Positions 22,484 to 33,359 of a stretch of DNA of 64,000 nt are shown piece after piece. The notes under the pieces were generated by a model. It saw only the letters and a list, made by a program, of their open reading frames with translations, ran no database searches and was not told where the DNA came from. Source of the stretch: Lactarius indigo. Taxonomy: Eukaryota > Basidiomycota > Agaricomycetes > Russulales > Russulaceae. Position 1 is the first letter of the stretch. The number at the start of each line of letters is the position of its first letter. The stretch is taken from positions 806,001 to 870,000 of the forward strand of contig JAFKAC010000015.1 of NCBI GenBank assembly GCA_025766275.1, read 5' to 3'. The position numbers and the translations under genes were made by a program.

Positions 22484-23252
22484 TGGTGCCCTAGCCACTC
22501 CACTTGGCTGGTCACTGTCTTCCTAGGAGGACACACCAGGCTAAGGTCTGTCTGGGGCCTTACCAGCCTTGCCCAAGGCAGAGAGCAGTGGGGCGCCACT
22601 TGTTTCTGCTTAGGAACCTCCTGTGTATGTACTGCCCAGTAGTCCTACTTTCACCCCTACTGTTTTCCTAGCCCCTGCGCTATGCGCAAGGAGACTGGGT
22701 CTGGTAGCCCCTTAACTTCAAAATATCCAGGCGTGCATGGCCCACTGGGCTGTGTATTGTGGAGCTTAGCGCCAGCTGTCTCTGGTGCTCCACACTGGGC
22801 GCAGGATCTCCTCACCATGGGAGTGTAAAACCTGGTTCAGGCTCTGGGGGGTGTTCACCTTATGGTGTTCTGCAACCAGATACCTGCCTTGTAGCGGCAA
22901 TGGGAAAGGATTCAGTAAAGCCACTTGTGGCGATGAGGCAACCAACAGGCCGAGGAGGCTGAGGTAGACAGCCTTGGGCTCTGAAAGCAATCCCTTCACC
23001 TTCCCCCTGATGCAAACCATTTGAGCTGTGTCTTAGACACATCCTGGCTGGCAGCTAGCTCATGGTATAGCAAAGGGACTCTCTCAACCTGGGCCTAGCC
23101 CTTGTATCACTGGCATACTATCAGGAGGCAGGACGCGTTAGCGTTCTGGCCTTACAGAATCACAGACAGGAGTGGTACCACCTCCATCTTTATGTCTTGC
23201 AACTATAAAGCACTGTCGCTGACTGCTCCTCGGCGACAGATAAATCATCCCA
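22484..23252 (+). other. Copia untranslated leader
   Basis: About 770 bp between the primer-binding site and the gag start. It has many CTGG/CCTGG words and several short frames, none conserved or domain-bearing. Probably packaging and leader sequence. Confidence 0.6.
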
Positions 23253-26200
23253 ATGTCTGGTTCTTCATCTACCCCTGCTGCCGGTGCTGGTGCTCCTCCC
23301 AGCCCCACTGGTGGCTCTGCAGGAGGCTCACTCCCTCCTCCTTCTGGGTCCACACCCTCCACACGTCTCTCTCAAGCCCACAGTGCCAACTTTGGCATGC
23401 CATCTGGCATCCACCTCACCCAGTTTGATGGCACTGGCTGGAACGAATGGTCTGGGACCATTGAAGCTATCCTCACGCTGCATGAGGCTGAAGATGTGTT
23501 CACTCTGGACACACCCCCATCAGGCATCACTACTGATGAGTGGGATTCAGTCCAGCGTCGCTCCAAGGCGTACCTCCGCCTTTACTTAAAACCAGATGTC
23601 TACTCCCTTGTGGCGGACAATATTGTCTATGCCACCTTCAAGGCGAAGTGGGACAAACTGAGAGACGTATACGCTGGTGCTTCGGGCAGCACCACCATCT
23701 TTAACCTGTGGATCCAGTTAACACAAGCCCGCCTCGACGACTCCGCACCCATGGCCGCTCAGCTGGCCAAGCTCAATGAGCTAAGGGTTGCCCTTTCCAA
23801 CGCGCAGATGGGTGTCTCTGACGTCCAATACTGCCTCATTCTCCTCCATGCGCTGCCGCCCTCTTATGAGGTGTTGGCCTCAACCATCCTTGCCAGTGGG
23901 GCCCCCTCCGCACTCAAGCACGCTGAAATAATTGCGCGCATAGTGTCGGAAGAAGCTCGCCGCGCCGGGCCCTCTGGCTCTTCCCTCAACAAGGTGGCCC
24001 CCGTCAAGTCGACGGGCAAAAAGGGCAAGAAGGACCACTCTGGTCTAACCTGCCACTATTGCAACAAAAAGGGCCACATCAAGCCTGACTGCAGGAAGAA
24101 AAAGAAGGATGAGGCTGACGCAAAGGAGAAGGAGAAGGCAGGCAACAAGGCTGCAAATAGTCACATTCTTGTACCTACCACCGCCTCCATTAAGGAGGTC
24201 GAAGAACCCGCCATAGACTGGGCTTCTCAATCTATTTCTGTTGCCTTGTATGCTGCCTCGCGTGTGCGTTGGATGATGGACAGTGGTGCTACACACCACA
24301 TTACACCACATCGATCTGACTTCAAAGACTATACCCCGACCAAAGGCACTGTACGCCTAGGGGACAAGTCCACAATAGACCAAGTGGGTGTCGGGTCTGT
24401 CGTCTTTACAACGAGCCAGGGTATCTCTATCACCCTCAGTAATGTGCTACACCTACCACAGGTGAAGACGCGCTTCTTGTCGACGCGCGCCCTAGCACAA
24501 AAGGGTGCTGAAATTGCCTTTGATAGTGGCTCATTTAAAATATCTATCAACCAAAAGTGTGTGGCCAAAGGCTACCTTGAGGACAACCTTTACTGGTTGG
24601 ACGCAGCCAGCGTCGGCCTCAACGCCCACACAAAATCAAGTGCTGCCACACTTGATATCTGGCATCAACGCATGGGACACATCTCCCCTGCGGCGCTGAA
24701 GGCGCATGGTCCCTCTGCCACTACTGGCATGGACATAGATAGTTCTACCACGGCCCACACAGTCTGCCGTGGGTGCGAGATGGGTAAGTCCACTCGCCAA
24801 CCCTTTTCTGCATCCTCCAACAAGAGGACAACTCGTCAATTTGAGATTGTGCACAGTGACCTCGCCGGTCCTATGCAGACTCAGTCCCTGCAAGGCTCGA
24901 CCTACACTGCCACCTTCATAGACGACCACACTAAGTTCACTGTGGTCCACTTCCTTAAGTCAAAGAATCAGTTTGCTAAGTCGCTGCAGATGTATTTGGC
25001 TTGGGGTGAAACCCAGTCTGGCCATAAACTGCGCGCCCTGCACTCTGACCGCGGTGGCGAATACATGTCGAGTATCACGCAGGACATTCTTAAGCAGAAA
25101 GGGATAGAGCATCACCTCACAATGCCGGGTTCACCACAGTCCAACGGAAAAGCCGAGCGGTTTAACCGCACCATTATGGATAAGGCAATGTCCATGCTCC
25201 ACACAGCTGGCATGTCTAAAGGCTTTTGGGAGCATGCGGTGTGCGCAGCTGTGCACATCTATAACCGCTCTCCAGTCCGTGGGCTTAAGTGGCGCACTCC
25301 CTATGAGCTCTGGCACTCTGGCAAAGTGCCTGATGTCTCACATCTTCGCGTCTTTGGATGCAAGGGGTACATGCACGTACCCGCTGATAAGCGTCGCAAA
25401 TTGGATGCGAAGGCCATTGAGGTCACGCTTATCGGGTTTGAGCCCGAATCTAAGGGCTATAAGCTCTGGGACCGCTCAACCCGCTCCGTTCGAGTGTCCA
25501 GGGATGTGACATTCGACGAGAGTAGCTTCCCGTCCCTTCAGGGTGTTGAGACACACCCCACACCTTCACCACCAGTCGTGCCTAGCACAACAGTGACTGC
25601 CGTGCCTCACCCGCCGGCGTTACCACCAATGCGAGCTCCCTCCCCTGCACACTCCAGTAGTAGTGAGGAGGAGGATGTTGAAAAGCTCCTAGACCCCCCA
25701 CCAGTCCAACCACGCCCCACCACTCCACCACCTGCTCTGCCAACTCTGCCCACCACACCAAAACGTGAGCAAGCCACTCCCACTTCACCCCCGCCGCGTC
25801 CTAGTGCAACGCGCATTATGCGCCATGTCCCTCCTCCCTCACCAGAAATGCCTGGAGGATTTGAGGATCGTGCACAGCGTAGTCAGCTGTTGCGCGAAAT
25901 GGACAATGCACCAAGGCGCAGTACTCGTGCCCCTGTCCCTAATCCGCGTTACTTCAATGCGGACAATGCGGCATGGCGCGGCAGGCGTCTGGGGTATGCG
26001 GAGCTATTGGCTGCTGCCTTTGTGGGCCGAGACCCTGCAACTTATGCAGAGGCCATGCGGTCTGCAGCTGCAGATGAGTGGACTAAGGCGTGTCAGTATG
26101 AAATGGACGCCCTAGCTAAGAATGGGACTTGGGAGTTAGTGGATCTCCCGCCTAATCGCAAGGCAGTAAAATCCAAATGGGTCTTTAAGCTCAAAGCGGA

Positions 26201-27575
26201 TGGCCGCTACAGAGCTCGCTTGGTGGCTAAGGGATTCACGCAGATCCCTGGCGTAGATTTTGATGAAACCTTCTCTCCCGTCGCACGATTTGAGTCGCTA
26301 CGTTTACTTCTGGCGTTGGCCGCGCTGGAGGACTGGCACATCCATCAGATGGATGTTAAGTCTGCTTTTCTCAATGGCGTGCTTGACGAGGAGATTTACA
26401 TGGAGCAGCCACAAGGTTTCACTGTCACTGGCTCTGAGACAAAGGTGTGTCGCCTGGTTAAGGCGATCTATGGTCTCAAACAGGCCTCCCGCGCATGGAA
26501 CTTGCAATTCCATGGAGTGCTCACTGCACTCGGCTTTAAGCGGACGTTTGCTGATGCTGGCATATATGTGATGCCTCAACGGGAGGGGTATGATCCACTC
26601 TTCGTTATTGTCTACGTTGACGACATCACTATACTGGGTCCCTCGCTGAGTGGTATCAAGCGTCTGAAGTCGGACCTATCTGAACGCTATGAGATGACAG
26701 ATCTCGGGGAGATAGAGTCCTATCTTGGTATGCGCATTGTGCGCGACCGCTCCCTTAGACGCATCGAAATAGATCAGTCTGGCTACATCAAGGATGTTCT
26801 TGAACGCTTTGGCATGTCTGATGCCACACCACACAACACACCCTTGCCCGCTGGTGCTGACGAGCACCTGGTTAAATATACGTCGCAGGCAACTGCCTCA
26901 GATATCTCTCACTACCAATCTCTCATTGGGAGTCTGCTTTATGTGCAGATTGGCACTAGGCCAGATATCTCCTTCGCTGTGTCACGTTTGGCGCAATACG
27001 CAGCGAATCCTTCACCACAACATCTGCGACTCGCGCAGTATGTCCTATCCTACTTAGTGGGAACTATGAATATGCGTATTGTCTATGATGGCGCCAATGG
27101 CGATGGCCTTCATGGCTACACTGATTCCAGTCTGGCTGATCAGACTGATGACCGCCACTCCACCTCTGGTTATGTGTTCTTACTAGCTAACGGTGCAATA
27201 AGCTGGTCTTCGCGCAAGCAAAAGACTGTTGCCCAAAACACAACGGAAGCAGAATACATGGCCATGACTGACGCGGCTAACCAGGCTGCGTGGTATCAGA
27301 GCTTCCTCACGGAACTCGGGTACGAGGTCGACGACCCCATCCCATTACATGGTGACAATAAGGGTGCCATTGACTTGGCTTTGAACCCTGTCACTGGGAG
27401 ACGGTCTAAGCACATTGCCATACGGCATCATGTCATTCGGGAGTACATCGAAAAGGGGACCATCACCCTCATTAGAACTCCTACTGTGGATATGGTTGCG
27501 GACGGCTTCACAAAGTCACTACCGCGTGTCCTGCTGCAGAAGCACAACGATGACATGGGACTTGTGTGTACTTAG
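23253..27575 (+). CDS. Copia Gag-Pol polyprotein
   Basis: 1440 residues in one frame, starting MSGSSSTPAAG. Gag comes first, with a CCHC knuckle at about residues 267-280 (CHYCNKKGHIKPDC). The aspartic protease has DSGA with Asp near 343. The pre-integrase region has WHQRMGH near 470 and CRGCEMGKS. The integrase core has Asp536, Asp599 and Glu635, spacing the classic D-D-35-E. Reverse transcriptase follows (KSKWVFKLK, MDVKSAFLNG, YVDD near 1121-1124). RNase H has YTDSSLADQ with Asp near 1291 and TEAEYMA, ending DGFTKSLP. The protease-integrase-RT-RH order defines Ty1/copia. I see no frameshift or stop, so it appears intact. Gag and Pol are in one frame without a programmed shift. Confidence 0.95.
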   Translation: MSGSSSTPAAGAGAPPSPTGGSAGGSLPPPSGSTPSTRLSQAHSANFGMPSGIHLTQFDGTGWNEWSGTIEAILTLHEAEDVFTLDTPPSGITTDEWDSVQRRSKAYLRLYLKPDVYSLVADNIVYATFKAKWDKLRDVYAGASGSTTIFNLWIQLTQARLDDSAPMAAQLAKLNELRVALSNAQMGVSDVQYCLILLHALPPSYEVLASTILASGAPSALKHAEIIARIVSEEARRAGPSGSSLNKVAPVKSTGKKGKKDHSGLTCHYCNKKGHIKPDCRKKKKDEADAKEKEKAGNKAANSHILVPTTASIKEVEEPAIDWASQSISVALYAASRVRWMMDSGATHHITPHRSDFKDYTPTKGTVRLGDKSTIDQVGVGSVVFTTSQGISITLSNVLHLPQVKTRFLSTRALAQKGAEIAFDSGSFKISINQKCVAKGYLEDNLYWLDAASVGLNAHTKSSAATLDIWHQRMGHISPAALKAHGPSATTGMDIDSSTTAHTVCRGCEMGKSTRQPFSASSNKRTTRQFEIVHSDLAGPMQTQSLQGSTYTATFIDDHTKFTVVHFLKSKNQFAKSLQMYLAWGETQSGHKLRALHSDRGGEYMSSITQDILKQKGIEHHLTMPGSPQSNGKAERFNRTIMDKAMSMLHTAGMSKGFWEHAVCAAVHIYNRSPVRGLKWRTPYELWHSGKVPDVSHLRVFGCKGYMHVPADKRRKLDAKAIEVTLIGFEPESKGYKLWDRSTRSVRVSRDVTFDESSFPSLQGVETHPTPSPPVVPSTTVTAVPHPPALPPMRAPSPAHSSSSEEEDVEKLLDPPPVQPRPTTPPPALPTLPTTPKREQATPTSPPPRPSATRIMRHVPPPSPEMPGGFEDRAQRSQLLREMDNAPRRSTRAPVPNPRYFNADNAAWRGRRLGYAELLAAAFVGRDPATYAEAMRSAAADEWTKACQYEMDALAKNGTWELVDLPPNRKAVKSKWVFKLKADGRYRARLVAKGFTQIPGVDFDETFSPVARFESLRLLLALAALEDWHIHQMDVKSAFLNGVLDEEIYMEQPQGFTVTGSETKVCRLVKAIYGLKQASRAWNLQFHGVLTALGFKRTFADAGIYVMPQREGYDPLFVIVYVDDITILGPSLSGIKRLKSDLSERYEMTDLGEIESYLGMRIVRDRSLRRIEIDQSGYIKDVLERFGMSDATPHNTPLPAGADEHLVKYTSQATASDISHYQSLIGSLLYVQIGTRPDISFAVSRLAQYAANPSPQHLRLAQYVLSYLVGTMNMRIVYDGANGDGLHGYTDSSLADQTDDRHSTSGYVFLLANGAISWSSRKQKTVAQNTTEAEYMAMTDAANQAAWYQSFLTELGYEVDDPIPLHGDNKGAIDLALNPVTGRRSKHIAIRHHVIREYIEKGTITLIRTPTVDMVADGFTKSLPRVLLQKHNDDMGLVCT

Positions 27576-27594
27576 ATTGTAGATCACGGGGAGA

Positions 27595-28211
27595 TGTTGA
27601 TAAGTGACCCTTGCGCACTTAGCGGCTCGTACGGACCGGACTTGCAGCATGGACTGCTTTAGATTAGATATAAAGGACTTGTAGATTAGATACTGTTTTG
27701 ATCTGTACAATCTATTACTTATCATTGCGTCACCTATGATATCATGTACTATGACATCATGCGGACTCCTCTGGACTTGTCATTGTACTACGTCTTTGTT
27801 CTTTCTTTAGATATATCATCATTGTGATGTCATTATGATATCATCTTAGTCTAGACCCTTCTTGTTCTATACGCCTTGTTCTCCATATGCACACTCCTTT
27901 GCCCTGTTGTAGAACAATGCGCTCCTTGTATTCTGTGACCTATAGTTACTTTCCTTGTACTAGTGTCACGCCTCTGTACAGTATAAGTAGACTGCTTGTA
28001 CGCCCTGGTCCACATCAGTTCTCTCACTGCTGTGTGCCAGGTATGTCTTCTCCTCTGTAATACCATTATCAGTTCTCTCACTGCTGTGTGCCAGACACTT
28101 TGCTTTACCTTGCTAGACACTTTCCTGTTGCTGCTTCCAGCCACCCAGCTTGTCTCACCACAGAACACTTTGTCCCTCTGTGAGTAAGCTATCTATGTGT
28201 GCTGCTCATCA
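27595..28211 (+). repeat. Copia 3' LTR
   Basis: 617 bp, identical to the 5' LTR by direct reading, including the 27-bp repeats (28014-28040 and 28068-28094). Confidence 0.95.
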
Positions 28212-28216
28212 GTGCT
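28212..28216. repeat. Target-site duplication of the copia element, right
   Basis: GTGCT, matching 21850-21854. Confidence 0.9.
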
Positions 28217-28740
28217 GAAGGACACACCGAGAGCGGCTACGTTTTTTTTCTTCTTGCGGCGACCTTGAGCAACATTTCTGATGTGGTGTAGGGTGACGCC
28301 GGATGATAGATCATGCGGAAGGGAGAGAAAAGGAATGCTAGTTAAAGATCAGAAGTGCCAGTGAGTACCTAATCGATTGGTAGGCACCGAACACACCTGG
28401 GAGAGCCAATTGATTGGAGCATTTTAGAAGAACTTGGGAGGGAGGACGGACGATGGCTGATTGGAGATCAACAGAAATAATTCAGTCGATCAGTCTAGTA
28501 ATGTGAGTGAACGAAGGCCTTAAACAAACCTCAGAATACCCATTGCGGTTGACGAACTGCTAGGCGCTGAGGACAAAGCTGATCTTATATTAGTACGAGG
28601 TTTATGAGTTGTAATCCTGTTCAGCTGAGGAACGCAGTTCAGAGGAGTTCGCCGAGAAGTTTGCGCACCCGGAATCAGGAAACGTCCATAGCACCGACAC
28701 ACTAGAGAAAAAAAAAATCGTTTGTGGATCTGAAGCGCGT
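28217..28740 (-). pseudogene. 5' region of F-box copy F5, displaced by the copia element
   Basis: Continues the F5 sequence across the insertion: the donor-like GTGTGT of the putative intron, the upstream exon equivalent (28230-28300) and the F-box upstream block at about 28590-28650. Diverged from the other copies but alignable by eye. Confidence 0.6.
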
Positions 28741-29589
28741 TAGACATATACATCGTTTTGAAGGTAGCAGACTCAGAAATCGTTCCCTATAACGCAAAGC
28801 AATGCGCAACAAGACACCGTGTACAAAAGATGCCTGGATAATACAAAGAAACATCTAGGCGGCGGCGGCGCAACAGAAGTCTTGTAGTTGCTAGTATTGT
28901 AGAGAAGGATCGTGTTGCACCGCATAAACGAACGTGTAAACAACACCCTTATCTATTGGCCGATAAGATCCGGACAAAAGAATGAGGCCGATGATTACAG
29001 GAACAACTAGGCTAGTCTTTGCAGGGTCTTTGGTGATGTACGTCATTGGTGAAACCGGTGAAGCGGCACTGCTACATCAGCATTTTTTCTGAGGCCCTGG
29101 GAGGTACTGGGGGTACTGGAGCCAGCATGACAGTCTGCCAGAATCATGTCTGGATGCAGAATGATCCTGACCGAGCCAGACCAGCCAACTGGCAACTGAC
29201 ACATCCCAGTTGTATCCAGATGTAGATACAGATGTGAATACAGATCCTGCATGTCCGTTCAGTTGTCTGTCCAGGATCGAAGAGTATACATACAGAAACA
29301 CTGCCAGTCATAAGTACAGTCTCAAGAACAGTCTCAAGGATTCACGCAGATGGCCGCCAGTCACGTTTGTTCCATACAGTCTCAAGGATTCATGTACAGA
29401 TACTGGCAGTCATATTTCCAGACCGATGCTCGTGTATTTATGTACTACTGGTATCCGTGGTTCTATATACATAACACCCTCCAGCATACATGTGAGGACG
29501 CGCTGTCACCGTCACCCTTTCGCACCCGATGGTCCCACCCTTCCATTCCCGCGCCACTCCCCTACCTGGGTTGCGCCATGCCTCGGCAT
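28741..29589. repeat. Fossil repeat region rich in CCAG and CTGG
   Basis: No gene is supported. From about 29090 to 29480 the sequence is poor in CpG and dense in CCAG/CTGG and CAG/CTG words (13 CCAG or CTGG in about 210 bp by eye, several-fold above chance), with CAGTCTCAAG repeated three times near 29320-29390. A similar tract lies at 37620-38030. It looks like decayed transposon DNA. Confidence 0.45.
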
Positions 29590-32224
29590 TCAATAATCAC
29601 CTACTCCCTGAATGTCCGCCTCTTCATCCGTCCCATCGTCTGACACCACAATCTTGCTATGACCATCCGGTATGACTGAAGAACGTTGAGTTTCCATATT
29701 TGAGTTCCCGACACGATCTGCGAGGTACACCGAAGCCGCGCGCATGATTTGCACCCATTTACGTTCATGTAGGTCGCTTGTCGACTGCGAGTATTGGCAC
29801 GCGACCCCACCCCAGGGATTGTTATCGAACGCACGGCTGGTGTTGTTGGTGGCTTTCTCGTCTCGAATATTGACCCTGGTTTTGAAGAGAGTGAGGCCGC
29901 GTTCCAACTGCGTGGACAATTAGTCTTGTATATGCATATGAGTGAAAACTTACTGCGGTGGTGCTAAGTGCTAGGGCACCAGTAGGGTAACCAAAATTCG
30001 TTGGTGCCTTTGCTACTCGCCGGAGGTGCACGGCGAACACTTGGAGGAGCATGGGGGCAAGCCACGAACCTTTGGACGCCTTTGGGGCTCAAAAGCATCG
30101 GCACCTTGTGAGATGAATGAGTATGGATGCACGCACCTCCGGATCAGTGTATATGAGTGGAAATATAACGGGTTGTTCGTGTGGACGGGGTAGCAATCCA
30201 CGAACAAATGTCGCAACTTCGCCTGAATCCCTCCTCAGTGTGGTGTCGTGCTTGATAAAGTCACTGAGGATCGTGACCGCCTTCTTGCCGATGGTGCTTC
30301 GCCATTCATTGAGACGATCGATGACCTCAGAGAAAACAGAACATCAGTCGTGATTACAGATGGAGTAGAATGTAAGGTGCACGACATGCAGGGGACTTAC
30401 CACTTTCTTGATGGCAGGATTAGTACGCACGTCTTCCATTCTCTCTGGCAGGCATTTATCCCACAAGCCCTGTATCGTCACTAAGAGATCTGGGTGCTCA
30501 TTAGTCCCAAATGTATCCGATAACGTCCCTGCCCAGTCAAGCACTCCGCGAACGATGAGATCCCACTGTGCGAGTTCATGTTCTCCTGCGATTGGGATAT
30601 CCGAGACCTTGAGGTTCCGGTAGGGCTTTGACAACTCATTGCCCTCAGACTTGATGATGGGTCCTCGCATGGGGCCTGCACTGGTATTGACGTCCTTCTT
30701 CTTCACCACCAGGCCCACCTGCGAAGAGAGTCATTCAGTGGCAGCATTGCTAGAAAAAAAAACATACTGCAGACGTGGTGCGATTGCTGTTATAATTTGC
30801 AGATGGCCGTGACCCAGTTGGATGGAGAGGCATGTGCTTTGCCTTCTTCGCAGTACGGGCAGCCTGCAGTGAGCTTGGAATTTCATCGTCATCAAAAATT
30901 CCTGACGGCCAGAGATCTCGTGCACTATCCAACCCTTCACTGGTGCTTCGCATGTGTGACCATGCCGACGTCCGAGAGGATGGTCTTGATTGTGATAGCT
31001 CACTTGCCACTGTAACGCAATCGTCGTCAGCATCAACAATGGTTGGGGCTCGCCAGGGTTGGGTGGGAATCAAAGTGGGGTCTTTCAGTGAGGGATTGAA
31101 CATGGTAGCGGACTTCTTATACTTGCTACTGGAGCCTGAATCGTTGAGGAGCTTCCGCCAGTCCTTTCGCAAGCCGCTAGTGGTGGCAGTCTCGCCCTTT
31201 CGCTTCTTGATTTTTTTCTGCGGCCTGTTTGCTCACGTCATCAAGTGCGTGATCGATGAGTCAGGTATTACAGTATGACTTGGTCATTGGTCACGCCGAC
31301 TCACCGCTTGGTACGCTGATCCTCTTCGTCTTCTCTCTCATCGCTACTGTCCTCAATAGGCTCCTCAGGCTTTCTCTTATGGCCTGACACAGCAGATGTC
31401 TTGCGCGCTCGAGTGACCTCTTCACGGAGGCTATGATTTGCAGCCGGAGTTGGCGCCTCGTGGGGTTAAAACGTGTGAGTTTGCCATCATGATAACGGGA
31501 ATGTGTCGCTTACCTTTGTTTTCTTTTTTCCTTTATCAACGCTCCCACCTTTGGGTTTTTTCTTTCCCGTCTTTTTCTTCCTCCTCGCCACGATTTCATC
31601 CTCGAGTTCTTCAAGTCCGCTGTCTGAGTGTTCACTCTCATCTTCGTCTGTATCTGGGCCTTCGTCTATGGAGTCAGAGTCACTTTCGTACTCGTCGTCA
31701 CTGTCGTCATCATCACTATCTCGAACCACAACTTTACGGCCTTCAGGACCTTCTGGTTCAGACATATGCACATCGCTGTCAAGGTTGCTTTCACTGGTAG
31801 TACATTAACGGTCAGCGATCAGCTCGGATGTCGTCAATGTGGACATTATCTACCTCTGGACTTGGTTGGATGCTGTGTCTTCGGGCTCCTTGACTTCTGA
31901 GTGATCCACCTCAGATTCACTGTCGCTGTGGCTACCCCTGAACCTGTGAGTATCCGAGTCGCTGTCGCCTTCGTTGACGATGTTGGGATAGGCTTTATCC
32001 TCTCGGCGAAGAGCGTCTTCTACCTCAGCGACTTGGGCAACTATCGCTCGCCGATTTTTCTTGGCCACCGCGGCTTCTTTCTTTTCTTTGGACGCTTTGG
32101 CTTGGTTGTCAGCGGCTTTTTCGGACGTAGTGTGGTGTTTCTGTTTCAAGTCATTTATGATTTTCCCAGGGTGAGTATTCGCGTTTGCACGACGAGTCCA
32201 TGGCCTAGAGGTGTCGTCTGACAT
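29590..32224 (-). CDS. Unrecognised large charged protein, intact, next to Plavaka transposase
   Basis: Eight exons: 31854-32224, 31514-31793, 31305-31456, 30768-31224, 30401-30718, 30137-30325, 29954-30079 and 29590-29907. They sum to 2211 nt, or 736 residues, with all splice sites GT-AG. The N-terminus is basic (MSDDTSRPWTRRANANTHPG) with a Lys/Glu/Ala-rich helix. A long acidic Asp/Ser/Glu stretch and a Lys-rich KKKTGKKKPKGG nuclear-signal-like segment follow. The C-terminal half is globular, with RLNEWRSTIGKKAV, FPLIYTDPE, LLQVFAVHL and FDNNPWGG. It resembles agaricomycete proteins of unknown function that I cannot name with certainty. It is divergent from the transposase at 32446 with 221 bp between starts, so it may be a transposon passenger. 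Unlike the transposase it has no visible lesion. Confidence 0.7.
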
Positions 32225-32288
32225 GGTTGGAATAAAAAAAACAGACACGTATACAGGGTGGTTGGGTGGTAAGGACCAGGAGGTTGAC

Positions 32289-32362
32289 TTTGACGCTAAC
32301 CGACCACAGCTGCGTTCTTACCTCCTTTGACGCTAACCGACCACAACTGCGTTCTTACCTCC
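32289..32362. repeat. 37-bp tandem repeat, two copies
   Basis: Units 32289-32325 and 32326-32362 differ at one base (CCACAGC versus CCACAAC). They lie in the 221-bp gap between the two divergent genes, so could be a regulatory or transposase-binding repeat. Confidence 0.8.
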
Positions 32363-32575
32363 TTTGATGGCCCGTGCGTCAATCAACAATTTCACGGTGT
32401 CAGGGTTTTTGTTTATGTTCGAAATTCTACTCACTGTATCGTCATATGCAGATTCATATCCCTTGTCCTTACCTGGGCTGTCGCAAGAAATTTATTGGAC
32501 ATCGTGGGCGAACGAAGCACATTCGCAAAGTCCATCATCTACGTAGGATTCCTACCGCACGCCAACCAACTCATG

Positions 32576-32580
32576 CAAGC
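32576..32580. repeat. Target-site duplication of solo LTR, left
   Basis: CAAGC, repeated at 33355-33359. Confidence 0.85.
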
Positions 32581-33354
32581 TGTCACGGACGCTCTATTTT
32601 CCCTTATTTTTCTGTATTTTTACGGATTTATTTGGTGAAGATACGAGTCTCCAACGTTGCGTCAAAACATCCAAGTCCTTATCATTAGATATGATAAGAT
32701 GGTTAGTCACGTGATGCCAACATGTGCACCCACAAGCACGTGACCCTGGGATAGTAACTTCCTTATTGGATGTTACCTCTTTAGGTCACCTTCCTCATTA
32801 GTACAGTAGTTTCTCATTGGACGATAAGCAGGGAAGATTCTAGATAGTTCTAGACTACGTTGTTATAGGGTTGTGACTCATAGATAAGGACATGTCATTG
32901 TTCTGTCAGTGTTAATGACTGTGTATCAGTCAGCACAATAGATAACGCTATAATTAGACACGACGCGTCAGCGCCTGACTCATTACTATTACACATACCT
33001 TTAGTAATAAGGTTCCGTAGTAATTCAAACTCAGCCGCAGCATAGTATATAAACCCTCATGTAGCGTCCTGAGTGGAACCAACTTGTCCTCTTGGTTCTC
33101 CACTCAGGTGCGTATTCTCCTGTACTTCCCTTACTTCTCCAATGTTAACTTGTCCTCTTGGTTCTCCACTCAGCGTGCCACAGCGTGATCACCTGACCTT
33201 TGGACTTGCATAAAGTCCTCACGTGTGTCTACTCTCCGCTGTGCCTGTACGTTCGGCGCGTGACTTGTCTCCGCGCTAGGCTTGGGTGTGCTCCCAGTTC
33301 AGTTCGCTAACCTTCACCTTGGTCTAGTTGTAAGCGATAAGTCATACCGCTACA
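32581..33354 (+). mobile_element. Solo LTR (774 bp) inside transposase exon 1
   Basis: Begins TGTCACGGAC and ends CGCTACA, flanked by the 5-bp direct repeat CAAGC. A TATATAAA box lies at 33047-33054. Two exact 27-bp direct repeats follow at 33081-33107 and 33147-33173; the first is followed by GTGCGT and the second ends CACTCAG, giving a 66-nt intron-like segment with a TTAAC branch-point-like word. No internal retroelement sequence remains, so it arose by LTR-LTR recombination. The family is not the copia element at 21855. Confidence 0.85.
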
Positions 33355-33359
33355 CAAGC
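33355..33359. repeat. Target-site duplication of solo LTR, right
   Basis: CAAGC, matching 32576-32580. Confidence 0.85.

Larger units (their letters stand above)
21855..28211 (+). mobile_element. Full-length Ty1/copia LTR retrotransposon
   Basis: 6357 bp with 617-bp LTRs at 21855-22471 and 27595-28211, beginning TGTTGA and ending CATCA, flanked by a 5-bp duplication. A primer-binding site follows the left LTR, a purine run (GGGGAGA, 27588-27594) precedes the right one, and a single uninterrupted polyprotein lies between. Comparing the LTRs base by base I found no difference, so insertion is recent and the element is a candidate for present activity. It lies antisense in F-box copy F5. Confidence 0.95.

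Noticed and set aside
25582..25816. Minus-strand frames in the copia polyprotein
   Set aside because: They are shadows of the Pro-rich spacer between integrase and reverse transcriptase.
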